Part shown: piece after piece, positions 60,282 to 64,000 of the stretch
Layout of the letters: each line of letters begins with the position of its first letter
Numbering within the stretch: position 1 is the stretch's first letter
DNA from: an uncultured Psychroserpens sp.
GTDB taxonomy: Bacteria > Bacteroidota > Bacteroidia > Flavobacteriales > Flavobacteriaceae
Length of the DNA stretch: 64,000 nucleotides
Direction: 5' to 3'
NCBI RefSeq assembly: GCF_947492715.1
Contig: NZ_CANLNS010000001.1
Location: forward strand, 1,116,001 to 1,180,000
Translations under genes and position numbers: made by a program
The notes under the pieces: model-generated
Told to the model about the DNA's origin: nothing
Databases searched by the model: none
The model's input: only the letters and a program-made list of their open reading frames with translations

Positions 60282-61328
60282 ATGGAAAAAGCTAAAAAAA
60301 TAAAACTTGGAATTTCAATTGGTGATCTTAATGGTATAGGATCTGAAATCATTATTAAAACCTTTGAAGACAACCGCATGTTAGAATTTTGCACACCTGT
60401 AATTTTCGCATCCATTAAAACAATGTCCTTTTTCAAAAGACATTTTAAAAGCGCAATAAATTTCCACGGCATTAATCATACAGATCAAATTGTTCATGGA
60501 AAAGTTAATGTGGTTAATGTATGGAAGGAAAATGCAAACATAAACTTTGGAGAAGAGGATGTTAAAATTGGAACATATTCTGTTAAGTCGCTCGAGGCAG
60601 CGACCGAAGCCTTGAAAAAAGAAGCTATTGATGTATTGGTTACAGCTCCAATTCATAAACACAATATCCAATCTGAACAATTTAAGTTTCCAGGACATAC
60701 TAATTATCTCGCAGAAAAATTGGGAGGTAAAAGTTTAATGTTTATGGTTACAAACACGTTGAAAGTAGGATTACTTACAGATCATGTTCCGGTCAAAGAC
60801 GTTCCTAATCATATTACGGCCGAGCTCATAAATGAAAAAATAGAAACAGTTTACAATTCCTTAAAACAAGATTTTAGAATTAATAAACCAAGGATTGCAG
60901 TATTAGGTATTAACCCTCATGCTGGAGATAATGGTGTCATTGGTAAAGAAGATGATACAATCTTACGACCGACCTTACTTGAGATTAAGGAAAAAGGGAA
61001 ACTGGTTTATGGACCATATTCGGCAGATAGTTTCTTTGGTTCAGGAAATTATAAAAACTTTGATGCTATAATAGCGTCTTATCACGATCAAGGTTTAATC
61101 CCATTTAAAACAATAGCATTTGGTCATGGTGTAAACTACACCGCAGGATTGAATAGAGTTAGAACATCACCAGATCATGGAACAGCCTTTGAAATTGCAG
61201 GGAAAGGTGAAGCAGATAATGGTTCTTTTAAGGAAGCTGTGTTCACAGCCATTAAAGTTTTTAAGAACAGAGGAGAGTATTCTGAATACTCGAAAAACCC
61301 TTTAAAAAAGGCGCCAAAAAAGATATAA
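60282..61328 (+). CDS. pdxA: 4-hydroxythreonine-4-phosphate dehydrogenase
   Basis: 348 residues from ATG 60282. This start gives the family's KIKLGISIGDLNGIG at the N-terminus; an in-frame ATG at 60234 would add 16 residues in the divergent promoter region. An NAD-dependent step of vitamin B6 synthesis. Metal and substrate ligands are seen in APIHKHNIQSEQFKFPGHTN, LLTDHVPVKDV, GINPHAGDNGVIG and ASYHDQGLIPFK. Confidence 0.94.
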   Translation: MEKAKKIKLGISIGDLNGIGSEIIIKTFEDNRMLEFCTPVIFASIKTMSFFKRHFKSAINFHGINHTDQIVHGKVNVVNVWKENANINFGEEDVKIGTYSVKSLEAATEALKKEAIDVLVTAPIHKHNIQSEQFKFPGHTNYLAEKLGGKSLMFMVTNTLKVGLLTDHVPVKDVPNHITAELINEKIETVYNSLKQDFRINKPRIAVLGINPHAGDNGVIGKEDDTILRPTLLEIKEKGKLVYGPYSADSFFGSGNYKNFDAIIASYHDQGLIPFKTIAFGHGVNYTAGLNRVRTSPDHGTAFEIAGKGEADNGSFKEAVFTAIKVFKNRGEYSEYSKNPLKKAPKKI

Positions 61329-61370
61329 ACATTTTTTGTTTATAACCAACGATTAATAAATTAAAATTTA

Positions 61371-61378
61371 TATATTTG
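61371..61378 (+). promoter_or_regulatory. -7 element of the DUF177-rpmF operon
   Basis: TATATTTG exactly matches TAnnTTTG. I see no TTG at the usual distance upstream. A start near 61385 would leave almost no leader before the first ATG and favours ATG 61401 as the translation start. Confidence 0.4.
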
Positions 61379-61400
61379 CAGGCTCAAAATGAATGCGATG

Positions 61401-61943
61401 ATGAAGCCCTTAAAGGAATTTACGATACCATTTATTGGTCTCAAGGTTGGAAAGCACCATTTTGATTATCAGATTGATAAAAAGTTCTTTGAACATTTTG
61501 AGTATGATGATTTTAATGATGTTAACGTTAAAGCAGAGTTGTTGTTTGAAAAAAAGACAACCTTGTTGGAGTTACATTTTGAAATTTCTGGCATTGTAAA
61601 CGTTAATTGTGATCTTACCAATGAACCCTATGACCAAAGTGTTGAAGGAACGTTTAAGTTGGTGGTCAAATTTGGTGACGATTACAATGATGAATTTGAA
61701 GATATATTAATTGTTCCTCATGGGGAATACGAAATTAATGTGGCACAATATATATATGAGTTAATCATATTATCAATGCCAGCAAAACGAATTCACCCAG
61801 GAGTTGAAGATGGCACCTTAGATTCTGAGATACTTAAAAAACTAGAAGAGCTAAGTCCAAAAGGCTTAGAAGAAAAAGAAGAAACATCAGAGGATATTGA
61901 TCCTCGCTGGAATACATTAAAAAAACTATTAACGGATAAATAA
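61401..61943 (+). CDS. DUF177 (YceD-like) protein
   Basis: About 180 residues from ATG 61401. Two earlier in-frame ATGs at 61389 and 61398 are possible, but [14 protein letters not shown] matches the family start. It has the DUF177 pattern ([25 protein letters not shown] in two strands, and [21 protein letters not shown]). In many bacteria this gene precedes rpmF and is needed for normal 23S rRNA metabolism. Here the same order holds, 8 bases apart. Confidence 0.9.
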   Translation: MKPLKEFTIPFIGLKVGKHHFDYQIDKKFFEHFEYDDFNDVNVKAELLFEKKTTLLELHFEISGIVNVNCDLTNEPYDQSVEGTFKLVVKFGDDYNDEFEDILIVPHGEYEINVAQYIYELIILSMPAKRIHPGVEDGTLDSEILKKLEELSPKGLEEKEETSEDIDPRWNTLKKLLTDK

Positions 61944-61951
61944 CATATAAA

Positions 61952-62155
61952 ATGGCACATCCTAAAAGAAAGATTTCTAAAACAAGAAGAGATAAGAGAA
62001 GAACACATTATAAAGCATCTGTTCCTACTATAGCTACTTGTCCTACAACAGGAGAGGCTCACCTTTACCATAGAGCACATTGGCACGAAGGTAAGTTATA
62101 TTACAGAGGTCAAGTTTTGATTGACAATTCTGAAAAAGAAGAAAACTTAGCATAA
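61952..62155 (+). CDS. rpmF: 50S ribosomal protein L32
   Basis: 67 residues, starting [20 protein letters not shown] as all bacterial L32 proteins do. Only one cysteine remains of the four-cysteine zinc motif of C+ forms ([18 protein letters not shown]), so it is probably a zinc-free variant. It precedes fabH and accB, the usual order. Confidence 0.97.
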   Translation: MAHPKRKISKTRRDKRRTHYKASVPTIATCPTTGEAHLYHRAHWHEGKLYYRGQVLIDNSEKEENLA

Positions 62156-62176
62156 GTATTATGCACGCATATAATA

Positions 62177-62203
62177 AAACGCTCAGCAATGAGCGTTTTT
62201 TTT
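62177..62203 (+). terminator. Terminator of the DUF177-rpmF operon
   Basis: Arms AAACGCTCA (62177-62185) and TGAGCGTTT (62190-62198) over GCAA, followed by Ts to 62203. fabH therefore has its own promoter, in the 130 bases that follow. Confidence 0.88.
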
Positions 62204-62335
62204 ATGTTTAATTTCTCAAAGTCTTAAAAACGACTTATTTTGCGTCGTATTCGTTCAAAATTTAGTAAATTCATTAATGTTTTGCCTTTTTTTGACGATT
62301 TTTGCCTTTTTAGGACTGTTTTTTAAAAAATTAGT

Positions 62336-63331
62336 ATGAGTAAAATCACAGCTGCAATTACAGGAGTAGGAGCTTATTTGCCTGAGTATAAGTTGACCAA
62401 CCAAATTTTGGAAACTATGGTCGATACCAATGACGAATGGATTACTACACGGACAGGTATAAAAGAGCGTAGAATCCTTAAAGAAGATGGAAAGGGAACC
62501 TCTTTTTTAGCTATTAAAGCTGCTCAAGACCTTATCAATAAGAAAGGAATTGACCCCAAAGATATAGAATTAGTGATAGTTGCTACGGCAACTCCAGATA
62601 TGAAAGCCGCTTCTACTGCTGCTTTTACTGCAACTAATATAGGAGCGACCAATGCTTTTTCTTTCGATTTAGAAGCGGCATGTTCTAGCTTTCTTTACGG
62701 AATGTCTGTAGCTTCACGTTATATAGAATCTGGAAAATATAAAAAAGTATTACTCATTGGAGCAGATAAAAATTCTTCAATGATTAACTATAAAGACCGA
62801 GCAACATGCATCATATTTGGAGATGGTGCGGGCGCAGTATTATTTGAACCAAATAATGAAGGGCTAGGTTTACAAGATGAACTTTTAAGAAGTAACGGAG
62901 AGGGACGAGAATTTCTTCATGCACAATATGGAGGATCGTCATACCCATCAACACCTGAAGCCATAGCTGAGGGAAAACATTTTGTATTTCAAGAAGGAAA
63001 AACAGTATTTAAGAACGCTGTCTTTAATATGGCAGATGTTACAGAGCGTATCTTAGAACGCAACAACTTAACCAATGACGACATCTCTTGGTTAGCGGCA
63101 CATCAAGCGAATAAAAGAATTATTGAAGCCACGGCTAACCGCGTATCTTTGGATCCAGCGAAGGTAATGATGAATATTCATAAATATGGAAATACAACAT
63201 CTGCTACATTACCATTGCTCTTGCACGATTACGAATCACAATTAAAAAAAGATGATATAATTATATTCGCAGCCTTTGGAGGCGGATTTACTTGGGGCTC
63301 TATTTATTTTAAATGGGCCTATAATTCCTAA
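62336..63331 (+). CDS. fabH: Beta-ketoacyl-ACP synthase III
   Basis: 331 residues. It starts fatty acid synthesis by condensing acetyl-CoA with malonyl-ACP. The catalytic triad is visible: Cys in LEAACSSFLYGM, His in AAHQANKRII and Asn in HKYGNTTSATLPL. GVGAYLPEYKLTN and TRTGIKERR are typical N-terminal motifs. It is followed 37 bases on by accB. Confidence 0.96.
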   Translation: MSKITAAITGVGAYLPEYKLTNQILETMVDTNDEWITTRTGIKERRILKEDGKGTSFLAIKAAQDLINKKGIDPKDIELVIVATATPDMKAASTAAFTATNIGATNAFSFDLEAACSSFLYGMSVASRYIESGKYKKVLLIGADKNSSMINYKDRATCIIFGDGAGAVLFEPNNEGLGLQDELLRSNGEGREFLHAQYGGSSYPSTPEAIAEGKHFVFQEGKTVFKNAVFNMADVTERILERNNLTNDDISWLAAHQANKRIIEATANRVSLDPAKVMMNIHKYGNTTSATLPLLLHDYESQLKKDDIIIFAAFGGGFTWGSIYFKWAYNS

Positions 63332-63368
63332 CCGACTTTTAACTAACTAATTAAAAAGACTAATAATT

Positions 63369-63854
63369 ATGGATATTAAGGAAATTCAAAACTTAATCAA
63401 ATTTGTAGCCAAATCTGGCGCTAGTGAGGTTAAATTAGAAATGGATGATGTAAAAATCACCATCAGAACTGGTTCAGATGACAAGGGAGACTCAACCACT
63501 TATGTTCAGCAAATTCCTGTAAGTCAACCTGTAGCTCAAGCTATGCCAGCAGCAGCTCCAGCACCTGCTCCAGCAGCACCAACAGAAGCAGCACCAACTT
63601 CAGACGACTCAAAATATATTACTATCAAATCGCCAATTATCGGTACATTTTATCGTAAGCCATCTCCAGACAAACCAGTGTTTGTTGAGGTAGGTAGTAC
63701 AATAGGAGAAGGAGATGTATTATGTGTTATTGAAGCAATGAAGTTGTTCAACGAAATTGAATCAGAAGTATCAGGTAAAATTGTTAAGATTTTAGTAGAC
63801 GATTCTTCTCCAGTAGAGTTTGATCAACCATTATTCTTGGTAGATCCATCATAA
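63369..63854 (+). CDS. accB: Biotin carboxyl carrier protein of acetyl-CoA carboxylase
   Basis: 161 residues. An N-terminal domain ([20 protein letters not shown]) and an Ala-Pro-rich flexible linker (about 57-80) precede the biotinyl domain (about 85-161). The biotinylated lysine is in [12 protein letters not shown] (about Lys124). It carries CO2 between the carboxylase subunits. It is followed by accC, which runs off the window. Confidence 0.96.
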   Translation: MDIKEIQNLIKFVAKSGASEVKLEMDDVKITIRTGSDDKGDSTTYVQQIPVSQPVAQAMPAAAPAPAPAAPTEAAPTSDDSKYITIKSPIIGTFYRKPSPDKPVFVEVGSTIGEGDVLCVIEAMKLFNEIESEVSGKIVKILVDDSSPVEFDQPLFLVDPS

Positions 63855-63862
63855 CCGTTTAA

Positions 63863-63934
63863 AAATTCCAATTCACAGCGCATCGTATTGATGACCCAAA
63901 ACCTAATATGTGGTTTTTTGGTACTTGGAATTTG
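63863..63934. repeat. Short inverted repeat between accB and accC
   Basis: AAATTCCAA (63863-63871) and TTGGAATTT (63926-63934) are inverted, 54 bases apart, flanked by further A/T-rich matching sequence. It may form a weak hairpin in the message between accB and accC. It is too AT-rich to call strongly. Confidence 0.3.
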
Positions 63935-63955
63935 AAATTTTTAATTCAAGAAGTT

Positions 63956-64000
63956 ATGTTTAAAAAAATATTAATAGCCAATAGAGGAGAAATAGCACTA
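63956..64000 (+). CDS. accC: Biotin carboxylase of acetyl-CoA carboxylase, N-terminal start only
   Basis: The ATG at 63956 begins MFKKILIANRGEIAL, the invariant start of AccC and related biotin carboxylases. Only 15 codons lie in the window. The position after accB supports the assignment. Confidence 0.93.
   Translation, partial: MFKKILIANRGEIAL

Overview
The window is chromosomal DNA of a marine-type member of the Flavobacteriaceae (Bacteroidota). The evidence is very AT-rich DNA, promoters of the Bacteroidota type (TTG, about 20 bp, TAnnTTTG), a type IX secretion C-terminal sorting domain, SusC-like and LytTR/propeller signalling proteins, and many genes without Shine-Dalgarno sequences. 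I see no rRNA operon, integrase, transposase or CRISPR array. One tRNA with a CAT anticodon is present.

Layout. 1-9.5 kb: housekeeping genes (YbjQ fragment, RNase R, RpiB, a GNAT enzyme, a broken glyoxalase-like gene, an OmpA protein, and a tight operon S24 repressor - rnpA - S41 protease). 9.5-21.5 kb: an accessory locus, the most interesting part. It holds a 1244-residue protein I do not recognise and an 894-residue polymorphic-toxin-like protein with a C-terminal JAB-like metallo-domain. These are followed by four small genes that look like an immunity array (one resembles Imm35, one is a WG-repeat protein), an endonuclease V, and a phage-like lysis cassette (TIGR02594-type amidase, holin, membrane-anchored spanin-like protein). 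There are no capsid, tail, sheath, terminase or integrase genes. 21.5-45 kb: peroxiredoxin, M1 and S8 peptidases, MBL hydrolase, SulP transporter with USP, Na+/H+ antiporter, paired outer-membrane proteins with a TPR-LytTR regulator, LepA, a TonB-receptor-like barrel, PD40 and M28 lipoproteins, DusB, a LolC/E-type permease, RbfA, methylmalonyl-CoA epimerase. 45-54 kb: tRNA, then a divergent pair of class III nucleotide cyclase and cyclic-nucleotide-binding sigma-54 activator, followed by an OsmC protein and a pyruvate:ferredoxin oxidoreductase. 54-64 kb: SH3 protein, propeller histidine kinase with LytTR response regulator, a small proline-rich membrane protein, ribE/pdxA, and the conserved block DUF177-rpmF-fabH-accB-accC.

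How the parts may work together. Upstream of both the 1244-residue protein gene and the lysis cassette, 10 kb apart, lies the same promoter design: TTTG-N20-TATATTTG with TTTGTAA-like half-sites at matching places around the -33 element. A LexA/CI-like S24 protein with a predicted Ala-Gly cleavage site and Ser/Lys dyad is encoded divergently from the first promoter. My hypothesis is a damage-induced system that makes a large cytoplasmic toxin assembly and releases it by lysis, with immunity genes between. This is inference and no function has been shown.

A second candidate circuit is cyclase -> cyclic nucleotide -> sigma-54 activator -> osmC. Three spaced ACGA-N4-TCGT-like sites and a GG-N10-GC sigma-54 promoter lie just upstream of osmC.
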